DNA of 64,000 nt from UBA6059 sp965227155 (GCA_965227155.1 OZ245731.1:2604001-2668000), one strand, 5' to 3'; shown: positions 39,808 to 49,324, counted from the stretch's first letter. Numbers and translations are program-made. The notes: generated by a model from the letters alone, not told the origin.

Positions 39808-41041
39808 TCTCAAACCCTGCATTTACAAAATGCTCCCAAAAATCAGGGTAGCTTTTATTAACTACGGCGGGTTCTTCTATAATCACCTCCGTCAATAATG
39901 CCAATGGTGCCAGGGCCATAGCCATGCGATGGTCTTCATAAGTTTTGAATTTCAGCTTTGAAGGTACCGGCTCATTGGATGGTTCCAGGATCCAATTATT
40001 ACCTTCTTCGATCAAACGAGCCCCTATTTTGGATAATTCCGCTCTCATAGCAGCAATTCGATCGGTTTCTTTAATTTTCAAGCTTTCAAGCCCTGTCATA
40101 TGCAGCCGGGTTCCTTTTATGGCTGCCACTGCCATTACTGTTTGTGCTAAGTCAGGACAATCCTTGAAGTCCAATGTCAAACTGGATTGCAAGGGGCCTT
40201 TCTCCAATAATACCTGGTCATTCATGTAAGATGTTTTTACACCCAAACCCTTCATGATTTCTGCAATTTTCTGATCTCCTTGAAAGGATTTTTCACGCAA
40301 TCCCTGTAAAGTTATGCTGCCTTTCTGAGCTAATGCTACCACACTATACCAGTAGCTTGCGCCACTCCAGTCAGACTCTATTCTATAATCACCAGCCGAA
40401 TATGGCTGTGACTCAACATGAATGCGGGAATCATCCCATCTATACTGAATGCCGAATTGCTGCATGAGTCCAAGTGTCATCTCAATGTAGGGGCGGCTGA
40501 AGATTTCTCCTGTGAGTGTGATAGTAAGTCCTTTGGGTAAGGTCGGTGCTATCATCAGCAAAGCTGAAATATACTGGCTGCTGATATTTCCTGGTATCTC
40601 AATGGTATCGACCATCTGGTTTGAGAGACTGGTAATAGTGAGTGGAGGATAACCCTCCTCGTTTTCATATCGAATATCTGCGCCAAGCTTTTGAAGTGCA
40701 TCTGCCAGCAGCTTGATCGGACGTTGTTGCATACGTGCAGTGCCGGTGATCGTCTTGGGCTCTTTTGAAGATACCGCCAGGTAAGCAGTGAGAAACCGCA
40801 TGGTTGTTCCTGCATCAAGTACATCCCAGGTGTTGGCATCTCGATTGCTTAGCAAACGCTGCATGGTTTCGGTATCACGGGCTATGGCCACGTTTTCAAT
40901 AGAAATGGGGGCTTTACTAAGCGCTTGAATCAACAGCGCCCGGTTACTTTCACTTTTAGAAGCATTAAGAGGTACGGTAAGTTCAGCCGGTAGTGAACCA
41001 GTATGGTTGAGCCTGATTTGATCAAATTTTTTTATGTCCAT
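39794..41041 (-). CDS. aroA: 3-Phosphoshikimate 1-carboxyvinyltransferase (EPSP synthase)
   Basis: AroA joins phosphoenolpyruvate to shikimate 3-phosphate in the sixth step of the shikimate pathway. It has 415 residues (427 in E. coli). Substrate-binding motifs seen are LNASKSESNRALLIQALSKA near the N terminus, DAGTTMRFLTAYLAV, and the C-terminal KIKETDRIAAMRAELSKIGA and EDHRMAMALAPLALL. The N-terminal loop differs from the glyphosate-sensitive E. coli LPGSKS pattern (here LNASKS), as is common in Bacteroidota. It lies near aroB and the DAHP synthase gene but is separated from them by a small opposite-strand gene. Confidence 0.96.
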   Translation of the reverse strand: MDIKKFDQIRLNHTGSLPAELTVPLNASKSESNRALLIQALSKAPISIENVAIARDTETMQRLLSNRDANTWDVLDAGTTMRFLTAYLAVSSKEPKTITGTARMQQRPIKLLADALQKLGADIRYENEEGYPPLTITSLSNQMVDTIEIPGNISSQYISALLMIAPTLPKGLTITLTGEIFSRPYIEMTLGLMQQFGIQYRWDDSRIHVESQPYSAGDYRIESDWSGASYWYSVVALAQKGSITLQGLREKSFQGDQKIAEIMKGLGVKTSYMNDQVLLEKGPLQSSLTLDFKDCPDLAQTVMAVAAIKGTRLHMTGLESLKIKETDRIAAMRAELSKIGARLIEEGNNWILEPSNEPVPSKLKFKTYEDHRMAMALAPLALLTEVIIEEPAVVNKSYPDFWEHFVNAGFEINEG

Positions 41042-41089
41042 ATCAACATTGCAATCAATAAATCGTTAGTATTTAAATATTAACCCAAG

Positions 41090-41254
41090 ATGACAAAGAA
41101 ATTCACATTATCCACTTTGATAGCTGGAACCCTACTGGGTACAGTGTCATACCTTTTAATGAAGCCAAAAGAGCTTGGTAAAAAGGTGCTAAAAGCCACT
41201 TCTAAGGAAAAAGATAAAGTTTCCGACAAAAACGAGGACTTCACTTTTATCTAG
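41090..41254 (+). CDS. Small membrane protein of 54 residues, YtxH-like
   Basis: An uninterrupted frame from ATG 41090 to TAG 41254 encodes MTKKFTLSTLIAGTLLGTVS followed by YLLMKPKELGKKVLKATSKE and a charged end. The first 24 residues form one membrane helix with the small-residue pattern AGTLLGT. The rest is a basic then mixed-charge cytosolic tail. The pattern resembles YtxH-domain proteins (glycine-rich helix, then PK and Lys-rich helix), though it is shorter. It is divergent from aroA (48-base gap), and its last 8 bases overlap the end of aroB. I judge it real from its composition; its function is unknown. Confidence 0.62.
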   Translation: MTKKFTLSTLIAGTLLGTVSYLLMKPKELGKKVLKATSKEKDKVSDKNEDFTFI

Positions 41255-42293
41255 GATTTAGCTTTTTATTGAAAAAGAACAAGCTGTCAATGATATCCTG
41301 CTGACCAATAGGGATATCATAGGTGCATTGTCCTATGCTTTTGAGCAGGCTCATTCGTATTGATTTTCCTTCATTCTTTTTATCCTGCATAATATTTTCC
41401 AGAATTGGTTCGAATTGATCCTGATCAATAGGCAAAGGGTTATAAACATCAATCAGAAAATCCGATAGCTCACTCAGCGATGATTCGCTCAATCCGCATG
41501 TTTTTGTGGATAAATAGGCTTCCATGATCATGCCAACAGCTATTGCTTCACCATGCAATAGATGCTTTTCAGAATCAAGAAAGGTAGTTTCAATGCCATG
41601 ACCAATCGTATGTCCAAAGTTTAAAATTTTTCTTAGGCCGGATTCTTTAGGGTCTTTGTCTACCACTGCCGATTTTATTTCAACAGATGCTTCGATTACC
41701 TTGCTCCAGTCAGACCTGTTGAGGCCTTTTTGTTTGATATCATCAAAATAAGTTTGATCGAAAATGAGGCCATGCTTAATTACCTCTGCAAATCCAGATC
41801 TCAGTTCTCTTTCAGGTAGCGTTTTCAGGAATTGAGCATCAATAAACACTTTCAAGGGATCATTAAAAACACCAATATGATTCTTGAAGCCCTGGAAATC
41901 TATACCCAGTTTACCACCTACGCTCGCATCGACCTGAGAAAGTAATGTTGTGGGCATATTGATAAAGGAGATCCCACGCTTGTATGTAGAAGCACAAAAT
42001 CCGCCCATGTCACCAATTACACCCCCGCCAAGGTTGATCATTAATGCCTTCCGGTCAAGGCCGGCCTGGGTCATAGCACCCCATATTTGTTCACAGGTAG
42101 CCAGTGTCTTATAGGATTCACCGGGTTTTATGCAAAACAACCAATGCTCTGGCAGTACATCCTGGATTACCGGCAGGCAATGTTTTTCCGTATTCTCATC
42201 TACAAGGAGAAAAATGCCGGTAAAACTATGCTGCGAAAAAAAATCCGCCAGGGCGGATTTTATATTTTCTGTAACCAAAACCTGATTCAGCAT
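41247..42293 (-). CDS. aroB: 3-Dehydroquinate synthase
   Basis: AroB converts DAHP to 3-dehydroquinate using NAD and zinc, the second shikimate step. The start ATG 42293 lies one base after the DAHP synthase stop and gives 348 residues (362 in E. coli); the frame stays open upstream, but that part overlaps the other gene. Signatures are LINLGGGVIGDMGGFCASTY, the metal ligand Glu in GFAEVIKHGLIFD and the His in LNFGHTIGHGIET. It is the second gene of a two-gene operon with the DAHP synthase-chorismate mutase. Confidence 0.96.
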   Translation of the reverse strand: MLNQVLVTENIKSALADFFSQHSFTGIFLLVDENTEKHCLPVIQDVLPEHWLFCIKPGESYKTLATCEQIWGAMTQAGLDRKALMINLGGGVIGDMGGFCASTYKRGISFINMPTTLLSQVDASVGGKLGIDFQGFKNHIGVFNDPLKVFIDAQFLKTLPERELRSGFAEVIKHGLIFDQTYFDDIKQKGLNRSDWSKVIEASVEIKSAVVDKDPKESGLRKILNFGHTIGHGIETTFLDSEKHLLHGEAIAVGMIMEAYLSTKTCGLSESSLSELSDFLIDVYNPLPIDQDQFEPILENIMQDKKNEGKSIRMSLLKSIGQCTYDIPIGQQDIIDSLFFFNKKLNPR

Positions 42294-42294
42294 T

Positions 42295-43398
42295 TTATTC
42301 AGCTTTAGCAGCAGGTTTGGAAAGCAATTCCGTTTGTCGCTTGATGGAAGCAATATGTATAAGCTTATACATCTCCTCTACAAACTCTCTATCCATGTTT
42401 TGTGCCTGTGCCCAATCAGCACGGGTACGGTAAATCTCATTCCACCGATCTACCTGGAATATGGTTACATTATTGTCCTTTTTGAATTCCCCGATTTTCT
42501 CAACAAGGTTCATTCTTCTGGCGATAGCGTCGATAATATCATGGTCGGCATTATCAATTTGCTCACGCATTTCTTCGAGGAAGATTTTAAATGACTCGTT
42601 GTTTGAATCCTTTGAGCGAAGCTTTAAACCGCTAATGATCGACTTTAGGGAAGCAGGAGTTACCTGCTGTTTGGCATCACTCCACGCATTGTCCGGGTCC
42701 CTGTGCGACTCAATCATAAGGCCATCGTAATTCAGGTCAAGGGCCTTTTGAGATACCTCAGCGATCATTTCCCTATTACCGCAGATATGGCTGGGATCGC
42801 AAATGATTGGTAGATCAGGAATTTTACTCTTCAGGTCAATAGGGATTCTCCATGATGGTATATTTCGATATTTCGACTCTTGAAGTGAAGAGAAACCTCT
42901 GTGTATCGCACCGAGTTTGGTGATACCAGCATTGTTGATGCGCTCTATTGCGCCCATCCACAAGGCCAGGTCAGGGTTGATCGGGTTTTTCACCAATACC
43001 GGTACATCCACACCTTTCAGGCTATCTGCAATTTCCTGCACCGTAAAAGGGTTTACTGTAGACCGGGCTCCAATCCAAAGAATATCTATACCATATTTTA
43101 AGGCTAATTCCACGTGCTGAGGGTTCCCTACTTCAATTGAAAACTTAACATCCAGCGCTTTTTTAACCTCAGAAATCCAGATCAGGGCATCTTTGCCAAT
43201 CCCTTCAAAATTATTAGGACGTGTGCGTGGCTTCCACACACCAGCTCTCATAATGTTTATGCCTATTTTCTTTAGCTGGCGGCATGTTTCCAGTAATTGT
43301 TCTTCAGTCTCTGCACTGCAGGGACCTGAAATTATCAAGGGTTTTTCGAAATCATCAACCCATGTTTCTATTGGCGCTATATCAAATTCTGCACTCAC
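42295..43398 (-). CDS. Bifunctional DAHP synthase and chorismate mutase
   Basis: The first ~265 residues form a DAHP synthase of the short (type I beta) class, which starts the shikimate pathway: PLIISGPCSAETEEQL, GVWKPRTRPNNFEGIGKDAL, VKNPINPDLALWMGAIERI and DPSHICGNREMI. The rest (about 275-360) is an AroQ-type chorismate mutase with IDNADHDIIDAIARRMNLVE and KDNNVTIFQVDRW. The two catalyse the first and a later branch step and allow regulation by prephenate or aromatic amino acids, as in other Bacteroidota. The start is GTG (GTGAGTGCAGAA), preceded by a strong AGGAGGT four bases upstream, which is rare in this phylum. 367 residues; aroB follows after one base. Confidence 0.95.
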   Translation of the reverse strand: MSAEFDIAPIETWVDDFEKPLIISGPCSAETEEQLLETCRQLKKIGINIMRAGVWKPRTRPNNFEGIGKDALIWISEVKKALDVKFSIEVGNPQHVELALKYGIDILWIGARSTVNPFTVQEIADSLKGVDVPVLVKNPINPDLALWMGAIERINNAGITKLGAIHRGFSSLQESKYRNIPSWRIPIDLKSKIPDLPIICDPSHICGNREMIAEVSQKALDLNYDGLMIESHRDPDNAWSDAKQQVTPASLKSIISGLKLRSKDSNNESFKIFLEEMREQIDNADHDIIDAIARRMNLVEKIGEFKKDNNVTIFQVDRWNEIYRTRADWAQAQNMDREFVEEMYKLIHIASIKRQTELLSKPAAKAE

Positions 43399-43402
43399 TT
43401 TT

Positions 43403-43409
43403 ACCTCCT
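43403..43409 (-). promoter_or_regulatory. Strong Shine-Dalgarno site before the DAHP synthase gene
   Basis: Minus-strand AGGAGGT (43409 to 43403) lies 4 nt before the GTG start at 43398. A full match to the anti-Shine-Dalgarno is rare in Bacteroidota and may compensate for the weak GTG start. Confidence 0.8.
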
Positions 43410-43440
43410 GTTTTAAACAAAAAAAGAAATCCTAGTTTTA

Positions 43441-43448
43441 TATCTTTG
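43441..43448 (+). promoter_or_regulatory. -7 box of the proline dehydrogenase-lysS operon
   Basis: TATCTTTG matches the consensus exactly, 17 nt before the ATG at 43466. No TTTG is found at the -33 position. Confidence 0.55.
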
Positions 43449-43465
43449 CACACTAATTTTTCACG

Positions 43466-44665
43466 ATGGGAGCATCAACGCAGGCCAAAATCAAGTATGA
43501 CTTCAGCAATACGGAAGTAGCTTTTTCAGCTAAGTCAGATGAAGAACTGCGAAAAATGTACTGGCTCTTTCGAGTCGTACAAAACCCCCTGGTTGTAAAA
43601 ATAGGCACATACTTATTAATTATTGCGGTAAAATTAAAGCTCCCGATAAAATATCTTATTAAAAAGACTGTTTTCAGTCATTTTTGTGGTGGTGAGACTC
43701 AAAATGAATGCATTTCTTCTATTGAGAAGCTGCACCAGCACAAGGTTACCGCAATATTGGATTACAGTGCAGAGGGCGAAAAAAATAAGCGAGGATTTGA
43801 TCTCAATAGGGATGAGATGCTATCCGTGGTAGATACTGCCGTGAAGATGGGCTTGCCCTACTGTGTAGTTAAGCTTACTGCCTTTGCGCCTATTGAAGTG
43901 ATGGAGCGGATACAAAGTGGTAACGCTACCGAAGAAGATAAAATCATAAACGAGCGGCTGGAAGGGCGACTGCAAGCGGTAGCTCAAAAATGCTATGAAA
44001 ATAATTTGAGGCTGCTTGTTGACGCAGAAGAAACCTGGATTCAGCAAGTAATCGATGCCCTGGTTTACAAGATGGTAAGGCTCCACAATAAGGAAAGAGC
44101 AATAGTTTTCAACACTTATCAGCTTTACTGCAAAACAGCCTACCAAAACCTAGTGAATGCACATAAGTCTTTATCAAGTGAAGGTTTCTTTCTTGGTGTA
44201 AAACTGGTGCGTGGAGCTTACATGGAAAAAGAAAGGGACAGGGCAGAGGAATTGGGCTATGAAGACCCAATCCAGCCAAATAAAGAAGCTACTGACAGGG
44301 ATTATAATAAGGCATTGGCATACTGTGTGGAAAATATACAGCATATGGAAATATGTGCAGGCTCCCACAATGAGGCTTCTGCACAATTTCTGGCAGATTG
44401 TATGGCTGATGCCGGCCTTGCTAAAAATGACCCACGGATATTTTTTGCTCAGCTTTATGGAATGAGTGACCATATCAGCTTTACTATGGCCAAAGAAGGC
44501 TACAATGTAGCAAAATATTTGCCCTATGGGCCTGTGGAAAAAGTCATGCCCTATCTGATAAGAAGAGCGGAAGAAAATACTAGTATCGCCGGCCAATCCG
44601 GTCGGGAATTGCGATTGATACAAACCGAATTTAATAGACGTAAACAAGCGAAAAAGCAAAGCTAA
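43466..44665 (+). CDS. Proline dehydrogenase
   Basis: This FAD enzyme oxidises proline to pyrroline-5-carboxylate, the first step of proline breakdown, at the membrane. It has 399 residues, so it is the stand-alone form and not the PutA fusion. The TIM-barrel signatures are YCVVKLTAFAPIEVMERIQS, LLVDAEETWIQQVIDALVY, VKLVRGAYMEKERDRAEELG and the C-terminal YLPYGPVEKVMPYLIRRAEE plus RRAEENTS. No pyrroline-5-carboxylate dehydrogenase gene lies next to it. lysS begins 3 bases after its stop, so they form an operon. Confidence 0.96.
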   Translation: MGASTQAKIKYDFSNTEVAFSAKSDEELRKMYWLFRVVQNPLVVKIGTYLLIIAVKLKLPIKYLIKKTVFSHFCGGETQNECISSIEKLHQHKVTAILDYSAEGEKNKRGFDLNRDEMLSVVDTAVKMGLPYCVVKLTAFAPIEVMERIQSGNATEEDKIINERLEGRLQAVAQKCYENNLRLLVDAEETWIQQVIDALVYKMVRLHNKERAIVFNTYQLYCKTAYQNLVNAHKSLSSEGFFLGVKLVRGAYMEKERDRAEELGYEDPIQPNKEATDRDYNKALAYCVENIQHMEICAGSHNEASAQFLADCMADAGLAKNDPRIFFAQLYGMSDHISFTMAKEGYNVAKYLPYGPVEKVMPYLIRRAEENTSIAGQSGRELRLIQTEFNRRKQAKKQS

Positions 44666-44668
44666 ATT

Positions 44669-46414
44669 ATGCACTTGAGCGAACAGGAAATACTGCGTAG
44701 AGAGGAAAGAAAAGAACTTATGGAAATGGGCGTAAACCCATATCCCGCAGAGTTATTTGAAGTGAACGTATCCTCACAGGAGATACATGAAAATTACGAA
44801 AGGCGTAAGACTGACTATAAAAACATCTCTATGGCAGGTAGGCTCATGAGCCGTAGAATCATGGGCTCGGCTTCCTTTGCCGAAATTCAGGACGCTACAG
44901 GTCGTATACAAATTTATATCAGGCGAGATGATATCTGCCCCGGTGAGGATAAAAGCCTCTACAATACCATTTTCAAGAAAAAACTGAATATTGGTGATAT
45001 CATTGGTATTAAAGGCTATGTTTTTACCACACAGGTAGGGGAGATTTCTGTGCATGTTACCCAGCTGCAGCTGCTTTCAAAATCTCTTCGTCCATTGCCG
45101 ATTGTGAAAGAAGCAACTGACGACAAAGGAGAAAAGAAGGTGTACGATGCTTTCACTGACCCTGAGCAGCGCTATCGCCAGCGCTATGTTGACTTGATCG
45201 TAAATCCTCATGTACGCGATACCTTCGTGAAAAGAACCAGGTTGGTCAATTCGATGCGCGAATACCTGAATGACAAAGGTTATCTGGAAGTTGAAACGCC
45301 CATTTTGCAGCCACTCTATGGAGGAGCAGCGGCCAGGCCTTTTAAAACACACCACCATACGCTGGATACAACCTTGTACCTGAGAATTGCCAACGAACTA
45401 TACCTGAAAAGGCTGATTGTTGGTGGATTTGATGGAGTTTATGAGTTCTCCAAGGATTTTCGAAACGAAGGAATGTCACGCTTCCACAATCCGGAATTCA
45501 CGCAAGTGGAGCTCTATGTTGCTTATAAAGACTACCAATGGATGATGGACCTGGTGGAGGAAATGGTAGAAAAAATTGCGATTGATCTACATGGCACTAC
45601 AGAAGTGAAAGTGGGTGAGCATATCATCAATTTTGAAAGACCATGGAAACGCTTTACCATGTTTGAAGCCATAGAGCATTTTACAGGTGTGGATATTTCT
45701 GCCATGGATGAAAAAGAGCTTCGTGAGGCCGCCAAAGCTATGCAAGTGCCTTTGGATGAGTCCATGGGTAAGGGCAAAATCATAGATGAAATTTTTGGTG
45801 AGAAATGTGAGGCTAATCTGATCCAGCCTACCTTCATTACCGATTATCCTATCGAGATGTCTCCACTCGCCAAAAAGCATAGAAGCAAGGAAGGTTTGGT
45901 TGAACGATTTGAGGCGATTTGCAATGGTAAGGAAATTTGTAACAGCTTTAGCGAGCTTAATGATCCAATTGATCAGCGCAAGCGCTTTGAAGAACAGCTC
46001 GAGCTGGGCAAGCGTGGTGATGATGAAGCCATGGTCCTTGATGAGGATTTTTTACGTGCACTCGAATATGGTATGCCACCCACAGCCGGATTAGGGGTAG
46101 GCATAGACCGGTTGACTATGATCATGACCAATTCACATTCGATTCAGGATGTGATTTTCTTCCCACAAATGAAACCAGAGAAACGGCAGGCATCATTCTC
46201 GGAAAATGACTACATGAAACTTGGTGTAAGAGAAGAACTTGTGCCTATCCTACAGAAACTGGGTCTCACCAATAAGGAAGCTTTCCTGAAAGTGAAAGAT
46301 ACCAAGCTTATGAATGACATGGGTGGGATGAGAAAAAAGCTGAAGCTAAATGATGTGAAGAACCCAAGCCTTGAAGAGATACAGGGTTGGTTGGAAGCGG
46401 TTGCAAAAGGATAA
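44669..46414 (+). CDS. lysS: Lysyl-tRNA synthetase, class II, with C-terminal extension
   Basis: LysRS charges tRNA-Lys with lysine in two steps from ATP. The first ~510 residues are the normal enzyme: the OB-fold anticodon domain (about 55-160) and the class II core with motif 2 FRNEGMSRFHNPEFTQVELY and motif 3 GLGVGIDRLTMIMTN. After SIQDVIFFPQMKPEK about 75 more residues follow (LGVREELVPILQKLGLTNKE and so on). The total is 581 against 505 in E. coli. The extension is predicted helical; I recall similar ones in other Bacteroidota, but its use is not known to me. It is cotranscribed with proline dehydrogenase. Confidence 0.97.
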   Translation: MHLSEQEILRREERKELMEMGVNPYPAELFEVNVSSQEIHENYERRKTDYKNISMAGRLMSRRIMGSASFAEIQDATGRIQIYIRRDDICPGEDKSLYNTIFKKKLNIGDIIGIKGYVFTTQVGEISVHVTQLQLLSKSLRPLPIVKEATDDKGEKKVYDAFTDPEQRYRQRYVDLIVNPHVRDTFVKRTRLVNSMREYLNDKGYLEVETPILQPLYGGAAARPFKTHHHTLDTTLYLRIANELYLKRLIVGGFDGVYEFSKDFRNEGMSRFHNPEFTQVELYVAYKDYQWMMDLVEEMVEKIAIDLHGTTEVKVGEHIINFERPWKRFTMFEAIEHFTGVDISAMDEKELREAAKAMQVPLDESMGKGKIIDEIFGEKCEANLIQPTFITDYPIEMSPLAKKHRSKEGLVERFEAICNGKEICNSFSELNDPIDQRKRFEEQLELGKRGDDEAMVLDEDFLRALEYGMPPTAGLGVGIDRLTMIMTNSHSIQDVIFFPQMKPEKRQASFSENDYMKLGVREELVPILQKLGLTNKEAFLKVKDTKLMNDMGGMRKKLKLNDVKNPSLEEIQGWLEAVAKG

Positions 46415-46422
46415 GCAGACGT

Positions 46423-49248
46423 TTAGAAGTTATCGAAGAACTGTCTGCGTCTTTCCAGCTTAAGATCCTGCAGTAAGGAGCTTTTGGCATTAATGGTGAT
46501 GTTGTAAGACTGGAATCGCCCAAAAGGCACCCAATCGAAACGCATCGTCCAGCAATGCAGGTCACGTATTACACCAATCCTGGTTTGGGTGAACTCGCTA
46601 TTTTCAAAATCATACCCCGAGCTGAAGCTTATTTTGGTCTTTTCTGTAAGACTTAAATCACCATTGAATGTAAGCGACTGGGTGACAGTTGCATCCTGAA
46701 AGCCTGTTTTGCGTCGGTTTATATTGTAGCTGGCACTCAAGCTCCATGGGATGGTGAAGTCAATGTAAGCTTCAGGGTTATTTTCTATAAACTCCAGCTC
46801 CTCCTCCGTACCAAATTCTGATTCTTTTCTGTTTTGGTCTTCATTGCCCTGTTGTTTGCCTTGGAAGGCTGACGGGGAGAGCCGGAAACCCAAAGCAACC
46901 GTAAGCGCTTTTAAGGTGCCGAGCCCTTGGCCATTATTCCAGGTGTACTGGTCGAGCCTTCGCTGCTGTACCGTACCATTTTCTGAGCGGCTGATCAACT
47001 TATATACATACGGGTCGAGCGTACCACTGAGGTTTACATTGACAAGGTTGTTGAAAAAGCTGGTTCTGGTAGACATGCGAATGTCACTGAGTTTAAATGA
47101 ATCAGCCAGAAAATTATAGCCTGTACCCATCGATAGGTTATCGAAAATCTTGATCTTTTTTGTGTTGTCCTTTCCTGTAGAGTCTCGCCGGGTTTGGACT
47201 TTCATTTCTACGTTATTATTGAGGGTGATATTGATCGCTGCACTTTCTCCGGTGGGTGGGCTGCCGTACAAAAAGCCTTCATACCTGCTTAAAAGCTGCG
47301 TCCGGCCTGATTCATCTACTTGTACTTCCTGGAAATAGCCAAACCTATCGCTGGTAAAGTCAGGACTGTAAGAAAAGTTGACCTGCGGTGTGAGCACATG
47401 TCGAATAGCTCGTATTTTGCCTTTATTGAAAAATACAGTGCCGTACAGTCGGGTGTTAAAGGATGCACCGGTAGTGTACCAGCCAGCTCTTGAAAATCCA
47501 TTCACAGTATCTACCCTTATACCTTGCTCCACTGGGTCATAGGAGTAATTTAGTTCTTTGGTATACCACAGTTCACTGTAGTTTACATTGGGGCTTACCG
47601 TGATGTATTTAAAAATATTGAAGGATGTACTCAAGGGTATATTATGCCTACCACCGATTTTGGCTCTGTCAAAAATTAGCCCCAGGTTTTGTCCATTAAA
47701 TACCAGGAGGCTATCATCAAGATTGCCTCTGTTTACCACATTGATAGAGGGACCCCTTATAGCTGCGTTTGTGACGTCCATTTTGGCAGTGAAATTGTGA
47801 CTAAAATTGAGTTTGCCAAGGAAAGAATTGCGCAGCGACCTGATATTTTCAAAAGGATAGATCCTGTTCATGTTGTAGGTAACTTCCGGTGCAGTAATGG
47901 TTACTACCTCAGTTTGCACGTTTTGATTATGCCGCATGGTTGCAGAAAAATTGAAGGGCGTACCTTCAAAGCGCTTGTTGTAAGAAATGTTCGAACTGAA
48001 CTGCGCATTGATGTTTTCTGTAAAATCCTGGGCTATCAGGTTGTTGTTTTGGTTAAAAGAGTTAGTTCTGATATTGACAGAGGAAGAAAACCGGCTGGTT
48101 CCGGTATTGGCCGGTGAGTGATTCCAGTTTAAACTAAAATCCCGGGTATCCAGCTGATTATCCACATCATCACTCACAAAACGGTTAAAGCTAAAGCGCA
48201 ATCCCCCATTGTAGGCATACCTCTTTTTGTAATTGGTATTGGCATTGATTGAATAGCCCCCTTTTGAGAAGATGGAGCCTGTAAGTCGCAAATCCACATA
48301 GTCGCTGATGGCAAAATAATAACCACCATCCCTAAGGAAAAAGCCCCTTCGGTTTTCCTCCCCGTAGCTAGGCACAATTACGCCACTGGTTTTCTTTTTT
48401 GGTTGAGGAAACATGCCAAAAAGAAAACCCAAAGGGGTTTCAATTTCCCTAAAGGCCAGATTAAATGGTCCTGAAAGCACTTTATTGCCAGGTATCGCCT
48501 TCAGTTTTCTTGAAGAGATATGGAAATGTGGGTCAGCCAGGTTACAGGTAGTGTATTTAGCATTTCTGATAAACATCTCATTGTCTTCATTCTTTTTGAC
48601 TCTTTCTCCCTGAATATAGGCTTCATCCTGCTGTGTGATAATGCCGGTAATGATGGCTTTTCGAGATTGAAAATTGTAGGTCATTTCATCCGTTTCATAG
48701 GATTGGCCGGCATCCGTAAATATGGGCTTGCCTATTTTGGCACCTGTAGAATCGGTGGTGTAGTCTGCTTCAATAATATTATCCACCCAATTTATTTTGA
48801 TACGATCTGCTTCCAATAGAATTGTTCCATAATCGATTTTGCCATTGCCATAAAGGGTGGCTGTCTGGCTAGCCATATCAAAAAATATGCTGTCTTCGGC
48901 CTGGTATTCTATCGTTGTTTGGATGTCGCCCCTGGGCTGATTTGCATAAGGTAGCGGTGCTTTGGTAGAATCATTTCTGATGGAGTCTGCAGGTCGGGGT
49001 TGCTGAAATGATGAGTCAGCAGTCAGCATAGGCAGGGATTTCATGCCGCTACCCAGAGAATCAGAAAACTGCATGAGCTGCTCCGGTGAGGCTATCACAG
49101 AGTCGGCATCATTTTTGGGTAGGGTGTCAGCAAGTATGATTTTTTCCTGAGCGGTGCTGGCAATGCTATCTTGAGATTGGGCTTGAAGCGTTGAGCAGGA
49201 GATCGATAGAAGTAAAAATGCTAAAAACGCGTATTTCAAAATGTGCAC
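46423..49248 (-). CDS. lptD: LPS assembly outer-membrane protein LptD (LptD_2 type)
   Basis: LptD forms the outer-membrane pore that inserts lipopolysaccharide together with LptE. The N-terminal OstA-like jellyroll is seen at about residues 120-260 (YQAEDSIFFDMASQTATLYG, EADRIKINWVDNIIEADYTT). A large barrel with many aromatic strands follows up to the C terminus (RFDWVPFGRFQSYNITINAK). The start is uncertain: I place it at GTG 49248, just before the signal peptide ILKYAFLAFLLLSISCSTLQ, giving 941 residues. An ATG at 49344 would overlap the divergent amidase gene, and a TTG at 49239 is also possible. It converges with lysS, 8 bases apart, and is divergent from the amidase. Confidence 0.85.
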   Translation of the reverse strand: MHILKYAFLAFLLLSISCSTLQAQSQDSIASTAQEKIILADTLPKNDADSVIASPEQLMQFSDSLGSGMKSLPMLTADSSFQQPRPADSIRNDSTKAPLPYANQPRGDIQTTIEYQAEDSIFFDMASQTATLYGNGKIDYGTILLEADRIKINWVDNIIEADYTTDSTGAKIGKPIFTDAGQSYETDEMTYNFQSRKAIITGIITQQDEAYIQGERVKKNEDNEMFIRNAKYTTCNLADPHFHISSRKLKAIPGNKVLSGPFNLAFREIETPLGFLFGMFPQPKKKTSGVIVPSYGEENRRGFFLRDGGYYFAISDYVDLRLTGSIFSKGGYSINANTNYKKRYAYNGGLRFSFNRFVSDDVDNQLDTRDFSLNWNHSPANTGTSRFSSSVNIRTNSFNQNNNLIAQDFTENINAQFSSNISYNKRFEGTPFNFSATMRHNQNVQTEVVTITAPEVTYNMNRIYPFENIRSLRNSFLGKLNFSHNFTAKMDVTNAAIRGPSINVVNRGNLDDSLLVFNGQNLGLIFDRAKIGGRHNIPLSTSFNIFKYITVSPNVNYSELWYTKELNYSYDPVEQGIRVDTVNGFSRAGWYTTGASFNTRLYGTVFFNKGKIRAIRHVLTPQVNFSYSPDFTSDRFGYFQEVQVDESGRTQLLSRYEGFLYGSPPTGESAAINITLNNNVEMKVQTRRDSTGKDNTKKIKIFDNLSMGTGYNFLADSFKLSDIRMSTRTSFFNNLVNVNLSGTLDPYVYKLISRSENGTVQQRRLDQYTWNNGQGLGTLKALTVALGFRLSPSAFQGKQQGNEDQNRKESEFGTEEELEFIENNPEAYIDFTIPWSLSASYNINRRKTGFQDATVTQSLTFNGDLSLTEKTKISFSSGYDFENSEFTQTRIGVIRDLHCWTMRFDWVPFGRFQSYNITINAKSSLLQDLKLERRRQFFDNF

Positions 49249-49324
49249 CCAATTTTCTCTTTCTCGCAAAAATTCACAATTTTGCGTAAAATTATCCTCA
49301 TTTCTAGATAAGAACCGACAAATA

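Noticed and set aside
49267..49274. Minus-strand AATTTTTG as a promoter box for lptD
   Set aside because: It differs from TAnnTTTG at the first base and has no TTTG upstream, so it is too weak to annotate.
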